From Chitinophaga hostae (GTDB lineage Bacteria > Bacteroidota > Bacteroidia > Chitinophagales > Chitinophagaceae), in the NCBI RefSeq assembly GCF_018224885.1, contig NZ_JAGTXB010000026.1, positions 1 through 64,000 of the forward strand: DNA of 64,000 nucleotides, in the 5' to 3' direction. The translations under genes were made by a program, and so were the position numbers. Below the pieces are notes generated by a model. That model was given only the letters and a program-made list of their open reading frames with translations. It had not been told where the DNA came from and did not search any database. Of this stretch, positions 1-8,379 are shown one piece after another; within the stretch, counting starts at the first letter, position 1, and every line of letters starts with the position of its first letter.

Positions 1-12
1 CTCCTGTTATAT

Positions 13-381
13 TTACTCTGTAGCTGCGGGCTGCGGATGTGGAGTAGCTGCGGGCGCTTTCTTTTCTTCCGCTTCCACCATCCACTGCGTCAGCTTATAT
101 TTTGGCAGTATCTCCTGCAACTTTTTCTTTAACCATTTGGAAACGATCTCAAATACGATGAAACCAATAACAATGGAAATAGTCCATTCCATGGTGCTGT
201 AGGTGTGCTTATCCACCACCGTTTTATGCGCGGTAAGTCCCCATAAATTCCGGATGCTGCGGGTAGTGAAATAATGTGATACCAGGCGGGTAGACAACAT
301 GCCGATAACAAACCCTAAGAAGTTGCCAACGTAATTGTTATATACATACTCAACAAATTTCCTGACAAGCTTAAATTTCAT
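13..381 (-). CDS. Small membrane protein of unknown function
   Basis: I do not recognise this 122-residue protein. Two hydrophobic stretches, about residues 19-34 and 66-82, look like membrane helices. The second is followed by a basic KWLKKK segment, which suggests a cytoplasmic C-terminus. The last 15 residues are rich in Ala and Pro. It is transcribed away from the DoxX-like gene at 545 across a gap of about 160 bases, so the two may share a control region. Being complete and near the window edge, it could belong to an operon whose other genes lie outside. Confidence 0.6.
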   Translation of the reverse strand: MKFKLVRKFVEYVYNNYVGNFLGFVIGMLSTRLVSHYFTTRSIRNLWGLTAHKTVVDKHTYSTMEWTISIVIGFIVFEIVSKWLKKKLQEILPKYKLTQWMVEAEEKKAPAATPHPQPAATE

Positions 382-509
382 ATAATCGATTATTTATATG
401 CTAAGCTACTGCCTAAATCGGGAAAATGCCAGTGTTCGAAAAAAAAAATAACAAACATTATAAAAAAAATTGCCGCTGTTTGTCCAATTTTTGTTTCCCC
501 GGTACTTAT

Positions 510-531
510 AGTGATAGAAACATTTATCACT
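510..531. promoter_or_regulatory. Inverted repeat upstream of the DoxX-like gene
   Basis: A perfect dyad, AGTGATA at 510-516 and TATCACT at 525-531 with 8 bases between, ends 13 bases before the ATG at 545. Its size and place fit a repressor operator or a small 5' leader hairpin. No regulator gene adjoins it, so its partner is unknown. Confidence 0.35.
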
Positions 532-544
532 GAAACTTATCATC

Positions 545-1345
545 ATGGAAACTACTGTCAATCGTTCAACTGTTGCCTTACGCACACGTACTGTTTTCTT
601 CTGGATTGCGACCGGTATTATCGCATTGGAAACCGGGGTAGGCGCCGGATGGGACCTGCTGAAAATACCTTTTGTACGCACCGTGATGGTGCAGCTGGGG
701 TATCCTGAATATATTCTTATCATCATGGGCGCCTGGAAAATACTGGGAGTGCCGGTGCTGCTGGCGCCCGGGCTTCCAAGGCTAAAGGAATGGGTATATG
801 CCGGTTTATTTTTTATCTATACCGGCGCTGCAGCTTCGCACTTGGCCATAGGGCAGGGCGCCGATGCAATTGGTCCTTTTATTTTTGCACTGCTCACTAT
901 TACTTCCTGGGCCTTGCGTCCGGCCAGCCGCAGGGATTTTAAGCCCTTGTACACCGGCTTTGCCACTTTCCGCGGCAGGATCATTACCTACTGGATCACC
1001 ACCGCGCTGGTAGTTTTCCAGCTGGGCTCGGGAGGGATTGCGGATATCCTCCGGCCTTCGTATGTGGTGGAAGGCATGGTACACCTGGGTTACCCGGTTT
1101 ACTTCTGTGTGATCCTGGGCGTGTGGAAAGTGCTGGGCGCTATTGCCGTACTGCTGCCACGTACCCCGCGGTTAAAGGAATGGGCTTACGCAGGTGCGCT
1201 CTTTGATCTCACCGGTGCGGCAGCTTCCCATCTGGCCGCTGGCGACCCGGCACTAAAACTGGTAGGTCCGTTGCTCTTCGCAGGTTTTGCACTGGTATCC
1301 TGGGCGCTGCGCCCGGCCAGCCGCCGCGATTTGGCGGTGAGCTAA
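545..1345 (+). CDS. DoxX-like membrane protein with two tandem copies of the domain
   Basis: The 266-residue protein is two copies of a DoxX-like four-helix membrane unit of about 125 residues. Copy 1 spans about residues 13-133 and copy 2 about 144-264. Matching blocks appear in order: LGYPEY / LGYPVY, WKILG / WKVLG, PRLKEWVYAG / PRLKEWAYAG, TGAAASHLA in both, and SWALRPASRRD at both ends. Ordinary DoxX_2-type proteins are a single unit, so this is an internal duplication and fusion. DoxX-family proteins are integral membrane proteins of poorly defined function, some linked to redox stress. The gene stands alone and runs convergently into the next gene, with a 22-base gap. Confidence 0.8.
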   Translation: METTVNRSTVALRTRTVFFWIATGIIALETGVGAGWDLLKIPFVRTVMVQLGYPEYILIIMGAWKILGVPVLLAPGLPRLKEWVYAGLFFIYTGAAASHLAIGQGADAIGPFIFALLTITSWALRPASRRDFKPLYTGFATFRGRIITYWITTALVVFQLGSGGIADILRPSYVVEGMVHLGYPVYFCVILGVWKVLGAIAVLLPRTPRLKEWAYAGALFDLTGAAASHLAAGDPALKLVGPLLFAGFALVSWALRPASRRDLAVS

Positions 1346-1367
1346 CCACGATATAACGGTGCTCCCC

Positions 1368-2783
1368 CTACGATTTTTGCAGCGACGAGTAGTGAATAGT
1401 CTGTAACCGTCCATCGCCGGTTACATTAAATACTACTTGTTGCGGGGTATGTTGCCCCTGCAGGGTCAGCGTAATTTTATTCGGTCCCTTTTTTAAGGGC
1501 ACACGGGTGTAGTAGATCGTATGGGGGAGACTTTGCCAGTTCCGGGTATCCGCTTTTTCCGTCAGCACATTTAACAGGTTCAGGGCTTCTCCCAGTGTTT
1601 CGTTTTCATTTTTAACCTGTTGCTCCGCCAGTTTCTTTAACGCAAGCCGGGTTAATGCCAGCCCCATCTCTTTTAAGAAGCGTTCTTTTAAAGTACGGAA
1701 AGCGAGTTGGTTCACATCCTCCACTTTTTCCAGCGGCAGCGTATAACTGCTGTCACGCTGTATGCTGGCGCCGGTATAGTACAGTGGCTGTTCTACGTAT
1801 TTGGGAAATGCAATACGGAAGGCGTCAAAATGCTTCCGCAGCTGATGACAGGAATCCCGTGAAAACAAACCGAAATCAAACGGGATGAAGAGCGTGTTAT
1901 CCGGATCGGTAAAAACAAAATTCCCCGGACCTCTTTCTGTCAGGGTAAAGAAAAAATTAGCTTCCGCTTTAACGGGCGCCAGTCCGTTTTCCCAGAACAC
2001 CAGTACTTCTCCGCCGTCTTTATCAGGAACAGGCTGATAACTGCGCCCGAACTGTTTTTCGTAATACGCTAACTCCTGGCTGAAACCCAGCAGGGATGCG
2101 GTGCGCAGTAGGTCTTCCTGCAGTTGTAATGGCAAGGGGATACCATAATAGGTTTTATCCGGTTGCCGGAGAAAAATATCGGCGGCATTACGATAGGCAA
2201 TAAATGCGTTGTTGATATCGCCGCCACTTTCATATACCACGCCCTGTATGATCATGGAAAAAGCGTCGCTGGCATATTTATTTTCCTTATTCTTCTTACG
2301 GTCGTTGAGTTCATATCCGCTGAGCGATATCCTGCGCGCCTCTACAGTAGCATCTTCCATCATGTTGAGCTGCATGTAGTTGATCGATTTATAATAATGG
2401 ATCAGCAGCTTTTCAAAATCTTCCCCACGATATTCCTGCATGGCGGGATTGGTAACAAGCCCCAGCGCCTGATCCCACATTTTATTTCTGCCACCGCTGA
2501 CCAGCAGAGAATCTGCTGCGTTGAAATAACGGTTGCTTTCCTGGTAATGCCCTTGCAGGAAAGTGGTTTTTCCCTTCTCCATATAAAATAACAACCTGTT
2601 ACGACCAGCTTTTAAAAATTTATTTTGATCCAGCTGCCCGGAAGCTTCGTCAAAACGTCCCTGGGAAATAGCGCCATAATAATGACTGATGGCGCCATTG
2701 TAGGTACGGCAGGAAAAAAGAAGGGTCATTACCAACGACAGTGACAGCCGCCACTTCCATTGATCTGTTATCTTGCTCATCAA
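1368..2783 (-). CDS. COG3014-type lipoprotein with helical repeats
   Basis: This 471-residue protein has a lipoprotein signal peptide with the lipidated Cys at about residue 25 (LLFSC). Residues about 30-230 form helical repeats of TPR character (for example YYGAISQGRFDEASGQL and GHYQESNRYFNAADSL), as in the uncharacterised COG3014 family. The C-terminal half is beta-rich. It is the last gene of a minus-strand operon behind an LpoB-like lipoprotein (66-base gap) and a small secreted protein. COG3014 and LpoB-like genes are recalled as frequent neighbours in Bacteroidota, which points to envelope or peptidoglycan work, but the role is unknown. Confidence 0.75.
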   Translation of the reverse strand: MMSKITDQWKWRLSLSLVMTLLFSCRTYNGAISHYYGAISQGRFDEASGQLDQNKFLKAGRNRLLFYMEKGKTTFLQGHYQESNRYFNAADSLLVSGGRNKMWDQALGLVTNPAMQEYRGEDFEKLLIHYYKSINYMQLNMMEDATVEARRISLSGYELNDRKKNKENKYASDAFSMIIQGVVYESGGDINNAFIAYRNAADIFLRQPDKTYYGIPLPLQLQEDLLRTASLLGFSQELAYYEKQFGRSYQPVPDKDGGEVLVFWENGLAPVKAEANFFFTLTERGPGNFVFTDPDNTLFIPFDFGLFSRDSCHQLRKHFDAFRIAFPKYVEQPLYYTGASIQRDSSYTLPLEKVEDVNQLAFRTLKERFLKEMGLALTRLALKKLAEQQVKNENETLGEALNLLNVLTEKADTRNWQSLPHTIYYTRVPLKKGPNKITLTLQGQHTPQQVVFNVTGDGRLQTIHYSSLQKS

Positions 2784-2849
2784 TATTGCTGTTGGATAAA
2801 AGAAGCGCCGGCCATAAGGACCGACGCGTAGTGGTACAGATGGTAGGTA

Positions 2850-3446
2850 TTAGTTCTTTACGTATTTCGCAATCTTCTTATTGCCAATCCACACAACTTC
2901 GTTGCTTTGCAGGTCCGTCAGCTCCAGGTCTACCTGGTAGTATACCACCATTTGTTTTTTATGAGAGTCAACAATGGAGTTGATACTTCCCTGTAACATG
3001 TAGTCGGCGCCCACTTCCAATCCCCATTTTTTCATAGTCGATACCGCGGCATTTTTTTGCTGATCGGCGCGTTCGCCTCTCAGTTCCTCTCTTTTGGCGC
3101 CGCCCTGTACCAGCCGTATTTTTTGAGTGGTTACGAAAGAGCGCTCCATATCTTTTACGAAGGTTTCCGCATCAATATGTTCATGGGTTTTGTTGGATAC
3201 CATACCCACGATCACCACCGGCTTTTTACCGGCATGTTGTTGCTGGAAATCGGGCAGCCAGTTTTCACCCAACACCCTGGTGGTCATTTCTTCTGCGGCA
3301 AGACGGGAGTCAGTGTTGTTCCAGCGTCCGCTGATATCTATTTGTTCTTTTTCATCTACCCTGGTTACTTTCCGCGGAGCACATCCCTGCAGTAAAATAC
3401 CGGCCATAAGAATCCCTGTAAATGCGGCTGCATTAATTTTAAACAT
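2850..3446 (-). CDS. LpoB-like penicillin-binding-protein activator lipoprotein
   Basis: 198 residues with a clear lipobox (LLQGC, Cys about 22). The body carries features of the LpoB/PF13036 family: VVIVGMVSNKTHEHID early in the domain, DMERSFVTTQKIRLVQ in the middle, and GADYMLQGSINSIVD followed by a Y-Q-V-D-L-E-L-TD strand. In Enterobacteria LpoB activates the peptidoglycan synthase PBP1b from the outer membrane. Bacteroidota homologues are recognised by similarity only. No penicillin-binding protein gene is present nearby, so the partner is not shown here. It sits between the small secreted gene (26-base gap upstream) and the COG3014-like gene. Confidence 0.75.
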   Translation of the reverse strand: MFKINAAAFTGILMAGILLQGCAPRKVTRVDEKEQIDISGRWNNTDSRLAAEEMTTRVLGENWLPDFQQQHAGKKPVVIVGMVSNKTHEHIDAETFVKDMERSFVTTQKIRLVQGGAKREELRGERADQQKNAAVSTMKKWGLEVGADYMLQGSINSIVDSHKKQMVVYYQVDLELTDLQSNEVVWIGNKKIAKYVKN

Positions 3447-3472
3447 TGGGTGGTAAGTTTTATATTGATATA

Positions 3473-3919
3473 TTATCTGAAAAGAATATAGGCGCCTAAA
3501 GCCAGCGAGGTAACGGTGGCAATGTCATTCCACCGGAAGCCGCCAGGGTAGTGCCCATAGGTGGGGTAGCTGTAGCCGTAAGGCCTGTTATAGCCAACGG
3601 CATAATCGTTATAAGTATAGTCGTTCCAATAGCTGCTGCGTGCCATCCGGCGATCCTGTCGCCATTGCCGGCGTTGTTCCTTTAATGCCTGCTTTGCCTC
3701 GAAGTATTGATAGGCGTGATAGGTTTGCTGCAGCGTGGTGCCCTCATTCCTGGTCAGCGAATCGGCCTTGAACAGGTAAGCGTTCATACTTTCCCGGTAG
3801 CGGGGATTCTGATCAGGAAGCAACGCCTGCGCCTGTATGCAGGTAGTGGCCGCCACTAAAAAGAGGGTCGCCAGACCCGGCTGCAGTATGCGTTTCAGTA
3901 AATCGTTTTGCTTCTTCAT
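3473..3919 (-). CDS. Small secreted Tyr-rich protein, first gene of the LpoB operon
   Basis: I do not recognise this 148-residue protein. It starts with a signal peptide ending at about residue 31 (CIQA|QALL). The middle is charged (KEQRRQWRQDRRMARSS) and is followed by a Tyr/Gly/Pro-rich stretch with many short Tyr repeats (residues about 100-130). A last hydrophobic segment, TVTSLALGAYILF, ends the chain and may anchor it in a membrane. It is the first gene of the operon with the LpoB-like and COG3014-like lipoproteins, so a surface or envelope role is likely. Confidence 0.65.
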   Translation of the reverse strand: MKKQNDLLKRILQPGLATLFLVAATTCIQAQALLPDQNPRYRESMNAYLFKADSLTRNEGTTLQQTYHAYQYFEAKQALKEQRRQWRQDRRMARSSYWNDYTYNDYAVGYNRPYGYSYPTYGHYPGGFRWNDIATVTSLALGAYILFR

Positions 3920-4011
3920 ACAATCATCAAAAAGCTCTTTTGAGAACTCCTTTCCATTATAGGACGCATGCGATGTAAGGTCCCCCTATACGGGTGCGAA
4001 AAAATTACAAC

Positions 4012-4749
4012 CTATTTATGAAATGATCGCAACAGCTTGTCGATATCCTTATCTGCTATGCCTTTCATGATTTTTTCCTGTTGCTTTACCTGCTGCTTGA
4101 AAGCACTCAATACCTTGTCAAGCGCTTTTTCTCCATAGCGTGAGGTAATCATTTCGTCAATGCCCCGGTTTTTTATATTGGTTCTGATCTGCTCCTGTTT
4201 ATCGACCGTTTCCGTAAGCAGGTCAATGAGCTGTTGTTTATCTTCCCCCTTTATATCATGATACAACAGGTAGGATACTTTATAGAGATGAAAACCTATT
4301 TGTACCAGCAGGGCTTTGCCCTTATCAGTAAGACTCACCAGTCTGGCCCGTTTATCTGCCGGATCGTTCTTCTCTGTAATCAGCCCTTTTTTCTTCATCC
4401 GGTTCAGGATATCAATGCCGGTCGACTGTTCCATCATACTAAGACTGATAGCATCCGTTTTTTTCGCTTCGCGTTTGAAGTTGATCACGTTTAATAAATA
4501 AAACCATTCCAGTTCTATGTCGGGGATTTCTTTGACGGCCATCCGGGCATAGGTGGTATGTAAACCGCTGGTTTTACCTATCAACCCCGCCAGTACGCCA
4601 TCTGCCTCATGGGCCGCACTGGCTTCCTGCACCGTTTTTTCGGGATGCTTTTGCAGGTACTGCCTGCAGAAATCCGCTACGGTAGGCGCCGTGGTGGTGG
4701 TGGTGTAATGATCCCATTCCGTGATCAATGCGACTAGGGGTGTTGTCAT
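4012..4749 (-). CDS. MarR-family transcriptional regulator
   Basis: The ATG at 4749 gives 245 residues. A longer reading frame reaches upstream but runs through the operator repeats, so I prefer the shorter start. The winged helix is central (about residues 75-175): ISLSMMEQSTGIDILNRMKKKGLI is the recognition region, and DPADKRARLVSLTDKGKAL is the wing typical of MarR. About 60 residues before it are unusual for the family, and a charged coiled C-terminal tail of about 50 residues (KQQVKQQEKIMKGI) follows. Three near-identical 12-base sites lie between it and the divergent gene at 4857, which suggests autoregulation and control of that neighbour. Ligand unknown. Confidence 0.85.
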   Translation of the reverse strand: MTTPLVALITEWDHYTTTTTAPTVADFCRQYLQKHPEKTVQEASAAHEADGVLAGLIGKTSGLHTTYARMAVKEIPDIELEWFYLLNVINFKREAKKTDAISLSMMEQSTGIDILNRMKKKGLITEKNDPADKRARLVSLTDKGKALLVQIGFHLYKVSYLLYHDIKGEDKQQLIDLLTETVDKQEQIRTNIKNRGIDEMITSRYGEKALDKVLSAFKQQVKQQEKIMKGIADKDIDKLLRSFHK

Positions 4750-4755
4750 ATAAAA

Positions 4756-4837
4756 CGGTTTCGTTGTAAATTTTAATCGGTTTCGTTGTTTATTTGACGA
4801 AAATATCCTTTCTTTACAAATATAAACAACGAACCCG
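4756..4837. promoter_or_regulatory. MarR operator cluster: three 12-base sites
   Basis: CGGTTTCGTTGT occurs at 4756-4767 and again at 4778-4789, 22 bases apart. An inverted copy with one change (ACAACGAACCCG) lies at 4826-4837. A minus-strand -7-like element TATATTTG reads from 4824 to 4817, directly beside the third site. The layout fits a MarR-family repressor that covers its own promoter and leader as well as the start region of the divergent gene. Confidence 0.6.
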
Positions 4838-4856
4838 TTCAATAAATTTTTTCTCT

Positions 4857-5372
4857 ATGAATCATATTACACTGGAACAGTTATTTGAAGATTGCACCGC
4901 CACAGATGTACCGGCAGCACAAACAGCGATAAAATACCTGGAGCACACCATTGAAAAGCACACGGGAAATAAACAAACGGCGGAAACCTACCAGGCTTTA
5001 TTCAGCGGCCGGGAAGATTTATTACACCTGCAGCTAACGGCAGCAGACCTGCGCAGCATCACCCGTTTCCTGTTTTTCCTGCTGATGAATTATCCCGACC
5101 GCGCCGTTGCTACCGCCAGGTGCCTGGTAAAATGCTACGATAAAACCATGGCCACCGGCATATGCATGGCCATAGAAGCCTACTGGCAGCAAAGCGACGA
5201 AACAACCTGCTACCTGACAGATGCCATCACCTATGCCGGCTCGTTTGAAGAATTTGATGAAAGGGTCATCACCTTATTCAGGAAACTGAAACAAAACGGT
5301 TTGCCGGAAACAAGGAAAGTAATGTCCGCCAAGTTTGCATACTACAAAAAGTTCTATGCGTTTGAAGAATAA
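4857..5372 (+). CDS. Unknown 171-residue helical protein divergent from marR
   Basis: I do not recognise this gene. The ATG at 4857 is chosen because the longer frame would start inside the operator cluster. The protein appears soluble and almost all helical, without signal peptide or membrane segments. It has several Cys residues (for example CTATD near the start, CLVKCYD and CMAIEAYW in the middle) and a C-terminal KFAYYKKFYAFEE. Its divergent placement and shared operators make it the likely main target of the MarR regulator. An adaptor or stress-response role is only a guess. Confidence 0.65.
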   Translation: MNHITLEQLFEDCTATDVPAAQTAIKYLEHTIEKHTGNKQTAETYQALFSGREDLLHLQLTAADLRSITRFLFFLLMNYPDRAVATARCLVKCYDKTMATGICMAIEAYWQQSDETTCYLTDAITYAGSFEEFDERVITLFRKLKQNGLPETRKVMSAKFAYYKKFYAFEE

Positions 5373-5385
5373 TGAGGTAATATAA

Positions 5386-5428
5386 ATTAATTGTCATATT
5401 GACATTAATAAAAAAAGCTGTATTTTTC
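5386..5428 (+). promoter_or_regulatory. Likely promoter and operator of the GH51 gene
   Basis: TTG at 5399-5401, a 19-base spacer and TATTTTTC at 5421-5428 resemble the Bacteroidota -33/-7 promoter (TTTG, TAnnTTTG) with one change in the -7 box. A dyad, ATTAATTGTCA (5386-5396) and TGACATTAAT (5400-5409), overlaps the -33 position. A protein binding there would block or position RNA polymerase. The start codon follows at 5486. Confidence 0.45.
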
Positions 5429-5485
5429 CGTTGTAGTATCCCGGCGTCCGCTTAATCATACCTGCCGGGAATAACCACCACGATT

Positions 5486-7453
5486 ATGAAAAATACAGCA
5501 ACAGTCATGCCCGGCCAACGGGGGAAGAAGAGCGTAGCCACGGGTTTCATCCGCATCGTATTCGTATTATGTTTCCTCGGGGGACATATCGTTAACGCAC
5601 AAACGAAGAGTAAAAAGATATCCAAAGATCTCTTTGGTATTTTCTTTGAAGACATCAGCTATGCCGCCGATGGCGGATTGTATGCCGAACTGGTGCAAAA
5701 CCGGTCATTCGAATATACGCCTGCAGATCGCAGGGAATGGAATCCCTTCACCGCCTGGGAATATCTTACCAAGGGATATGGATATGGAAGGGTATCCGTG
5801 GAAAGCAGCCAACCGCTCCATCCCGGCAATCCGCATTACGCAGTACTCCGCATAGATGATCCCGGTCAGGAAGGCGTTGGGCTCCTGAATAAAGGATTCG
5901 ATGGTATTGTGGTAAAAACCGGTGCGCAATACCGCTTTTCTGTTTTTGCAAGGTTATTGTCAAACACGGCCATCCCGGTATCAGTACAATTACGGGGTAG
6001 AAAAGGAACCGTATATGGAGAAGCCGCCATTACCGTGGGTTCGGCAGATTGGAAAAAGTATACAGCAGTATTGGAAGCACAGCAAAACGATGACAGCGCG
6101 GTGCTGGTCGTTGTGGCCAAAACAACCGGCGCTCTGGCCATAGATATGGTTTCTTTATTTCCCGCTAATACCTTCCACGGAAGGGAGAACGGCATCCGTG
6201 CCGATCTTGGTCAGGCCATTGCGGATCTGCAACCAAAATTTATGCGCTTTCCCGGCGGTTGCCTGGTACATGGCGACGGACTACAGAATATGTATCGCTG
6301 GAAAAATACCATCGGTCCCGTTGAAACAAGGCAGGAACAACGGAATATCTGGAACTACCATCAATCCGGCGGACTGGGTTATTTCGAATACTTCCAGTTT
6401 TGTGAAGACATTGGCGCCAAACCATTGCCGGTAGTGCCTGCAGCCGTGAGCTGTCAGAACTCCGGCGGCACCTGGGCCATTGGCGGCACCGGCCAACGCG
6501 GATTACCACTGGCGGAAATGCCGGATTATATTCAGGAAGTGCTCGACCTGATTGAGTATGCCAACGGACCGGCAACATCTGCCTGGGGCGCAAAAAGAGC
6601 TGCCGCCGGTCATCCGGCGCCGTTTCACCTGGAGTACCTGGCCATCGGTAATGAAGACAAACAAACCGATGCCTTCAGGGAACGTTTCAAAATGATCTAT
6701 GACGTGGTGAAACAAAAACACCCCGAAATTACGCTGATCGGAACCGTTGGCCCTGCACCGGCAGGGGAGGACTTTGATGCCGGCTGGAAATTTGCCAATC
6801 AACAATCCATCCCGGTGGTAGATGAACACTACTATGAAAATCCGGAATGGTTCCTGGCCAATAAAAACCGATATAACAGTTACGATCGTACGAAATCAAA
6901 AGTTTACCTGGGTGAATATGCTTCCCGCGGAAATACCCTTTTTAATGCCCTGGCCGAAGCGGTATATATGACGGGGCTCGAACGCAACGGGGACGTAGTG
7001 TGTATGGCTTCCTACGCGCCACTGCTGGCAAGAACCAGCCATACCTCCTGGAACCCGAACCTGATTTATTTTACCGGCGACAGCCTGCGGCTTACGCCTA
7101 ATTATTATGTGCAGCAATTGTTTTCCGGTAACCAGGGTGACAGCTATTATCCAGACGTAGTTTCCTGTTCATCTGCCGACGCTGCTGTGGCAGCTTCCTG
7201 TGTAAAGGACAGTAAAACAAACGATTTCATTTTAAAACTGGTAAACGCCGGCAATACCGCGGTAACAGCTAAAGCAGACCTTTCCCGTTTGGGCCGATTC
7301 GATAGCAACGCCACCCTGACTACTGTTACAGGCGTCGACGGAAAGGCCATGAATGCGGATAAAACAACAGGTACTTACAAAGTAGGTAAAGTGTTGGCCT
7401 ATGAAATGGCGCCACATTCTTTGTCAGTGATCCGTATTAAAACGAAAAAATAA
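5486..7453 (+). CDS. GH51-type alpha-L-arabinofuranosidase, secreted
   Basis: The 655-residue enzyme releases terminal arabinofuranose from plant polysaccharides such as arabinan or arabinoxylan. It begins with a signal peptide (hydrophobic IRIVFVLCFLGG, cut near NA|QT). DLFGIFFEDISYAADGGLYAELVQNRSFE is the usual family start, and a carbohydrate-binding-like beta module lies at about residues 90-230. The (beta/alpha)8 catalytic part carries the acid/base in GNE (E390) and the likely nucleophile in YLGEYAS (E477); a C-terminal beta domain ends near 650. A Met at residue 8 is an alternative start. No SusC/SusD pair is adjacent, so it is not in a classical utilisation locus. Confidence 0.88.
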   Translation: MKNTATVMPGQRGKKSVATGFIRIVFVLCFLGGHIVNAQTKSKKISKDLFGIFFEDISYAADGGLYAELVQNRSFEYTPADRREWNPFTAWEYLTKGYGYGRVSVESSQPLHPGNPHYAVLRIDDPGQEGVGLLNKGFDGIVVKTGAQYRFSVFARLLSNTAIPVSVQLRGRKGTVYGEAAITVGSADWKKYTAVLEAQQNDDSAVLVVVAKTTGALAIDMVSLFPANTFHGRENGIRADLGQAIADLQPKFMRFPGGCLVHGDGLQNMYRWKNTIGPVETRQEQRNIWNYHQSGGLGYFEYFQFCEDIGAKPLPVVPAAVSCQNSGGTWAIGGTGQRGLPLAEMPDYIQEVLDLIEYANGPATSAWGAKRAAAGHPAPFHLEYLAIGNEDKQTDAFRERFKMIYDVVKQKHPEITLIGTVGPAPAGEDFDAGWKFANQQSIPVVDEHYYENPEWFLANKNRYNSYDRTKSKVYLGEYASRGNTLFNALAEAVYMTGLERNGDVVCMASYAPLLARTSHTSWNPNLIYFTGDSLRLTPNYYVQQLFSGNQGDSYYPDVVSCSSADAAVAASCVKDSKTNDFILKLVNAGNTAVTAKADLSRLGRFDSNATLTTVTGVDGKAMNADKTTGTYKVGKVLAYEMAPHSLSVIRIKTKK

Positions 7454-7474
7454 CAGCGTGGTAATAACAGCACA

Positions 7475-8320
7475 CTAAGATAGCTGCGATAACGCACCAA
7501 GGGCAATTTCCGCCACTCCCAGATCCAGGCTGGCATCATCGCCATCGTCGAGTATCCAGGTGGCGGAAAGTCCTGCCCATGCCACGATCCATTCCAACAG
7601 GTGTTTGAACGGAATACCCGATTCCGCAGAAATAATACCGGCCTGTTTTATCAGCCGGCCATCGGCCAGCGCCGTGTCTATATTCGGGTTGCAGAGAATA
7701 TTGGCAAAGTCGAAAGCGCGTTCACCGATCAGGCGTTTGGGATCAATGGCTACCCAGCCGCGTGCATCGGAATGAATAATATTTTCATGATGAAGGTCGC
7801 CATGCAAAACGGAAACATCGTTTTGCTCCGCCAGCAACCGTTTTGCCATGGCCTCGCAGGTAACGATTAACGGACCGTACTTATCGCCCGCTTTAAACAG
7901 GTCGTTAAACCAAATGTTCAGCGGAATCAGCTCCGGCAACGGTTTGGCGGCAGGTGTATGCAGTTGTTTGGCTACACTGCAGATAATCCGGGTAGCTTCA
8001 TCATCCTGCCCGGCGCGTATCATGTCGCGCAGCGATGGCTGCGTACTGCTGATCCTTTCCAGTAACAACGCCTGCTCATCGTACCTGAGTACGCCGGCCG
8101 CACCTTTGCCACCCCACCAGTTCATCAGCACATAACCTTTTCTTTCTTCTTCCTCCATCGCTATTTTTAAAAACGCGGGAGTACCCTCATGTAAAACGGG
8201 TTGCAGCAAACTGCAATGGGTGAAAAAAGAATCGCCATCCGGTTTTAGCTTCCATTCATCAAGGTATTGCTGCCGCTGTATTTCAGCGGTCTTTTGCAGG
8301 GTTTCCAATTCTTGCAGCAT
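7475..8320 (-). CDS. APH(6)-like aminoglycoside/hydroxyurea phosphotransferase
   Basis: 281 residues matching the PF04655 kinase family, whose known members phosphorylate streptomycin at the 6-hydroxyl or inactivate hydroxyurea. The catalytic loop HGDLHHEN (residues 173-180, D175) and the metal-binding IDPKR (D193) are intact, followed by GERAFDFANILCNP as in APH(6). It appears cytoplasmic and standalone. The gene converges with the GH51 gene (21-base gap) and is not on a mobile element, so it looks like a chromosomal family member; whether it gives resistance cannot be read from sequence. Confidence 0.82.
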   Translation of the reverse strand: MLQELETLQKTAEIQRQQYLDEWKLKPDGDSFFTHCSLLQPVLHEGTPAFLKIAMEEEERKGYVLMNWWGGKGAAGVLRYDEQALLLERISSTQPSLRDMIRAGQDDEATRIICSVAKQLHTPAAKPLPELIPLNIWFNDLFKAGDKYGPLIVTCEAMAKRLLAEQNDVSVLHGDLHHENIIHSDARGWVAIDPKRLIGERAFDFANILCNPNIDTALADGRLIKQAGIISAESGIPFKHLLEWIVAWAGLSATWILDDGDDASLDLGVAEIALGALSQLS

Positions 8321-8379
8321 GGTACGAAATTAAGATGTAAATATACGGAGTTCCTGTTTTCCGCCATGCAGTCGTATTA

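Noticed and set aside
7475-8320. APH(6)-like gene as an acquired resistance cassette
   Set aside because: No insertion sequence, integron site or repeat lies around it; it looks like a native chromosomal gene.
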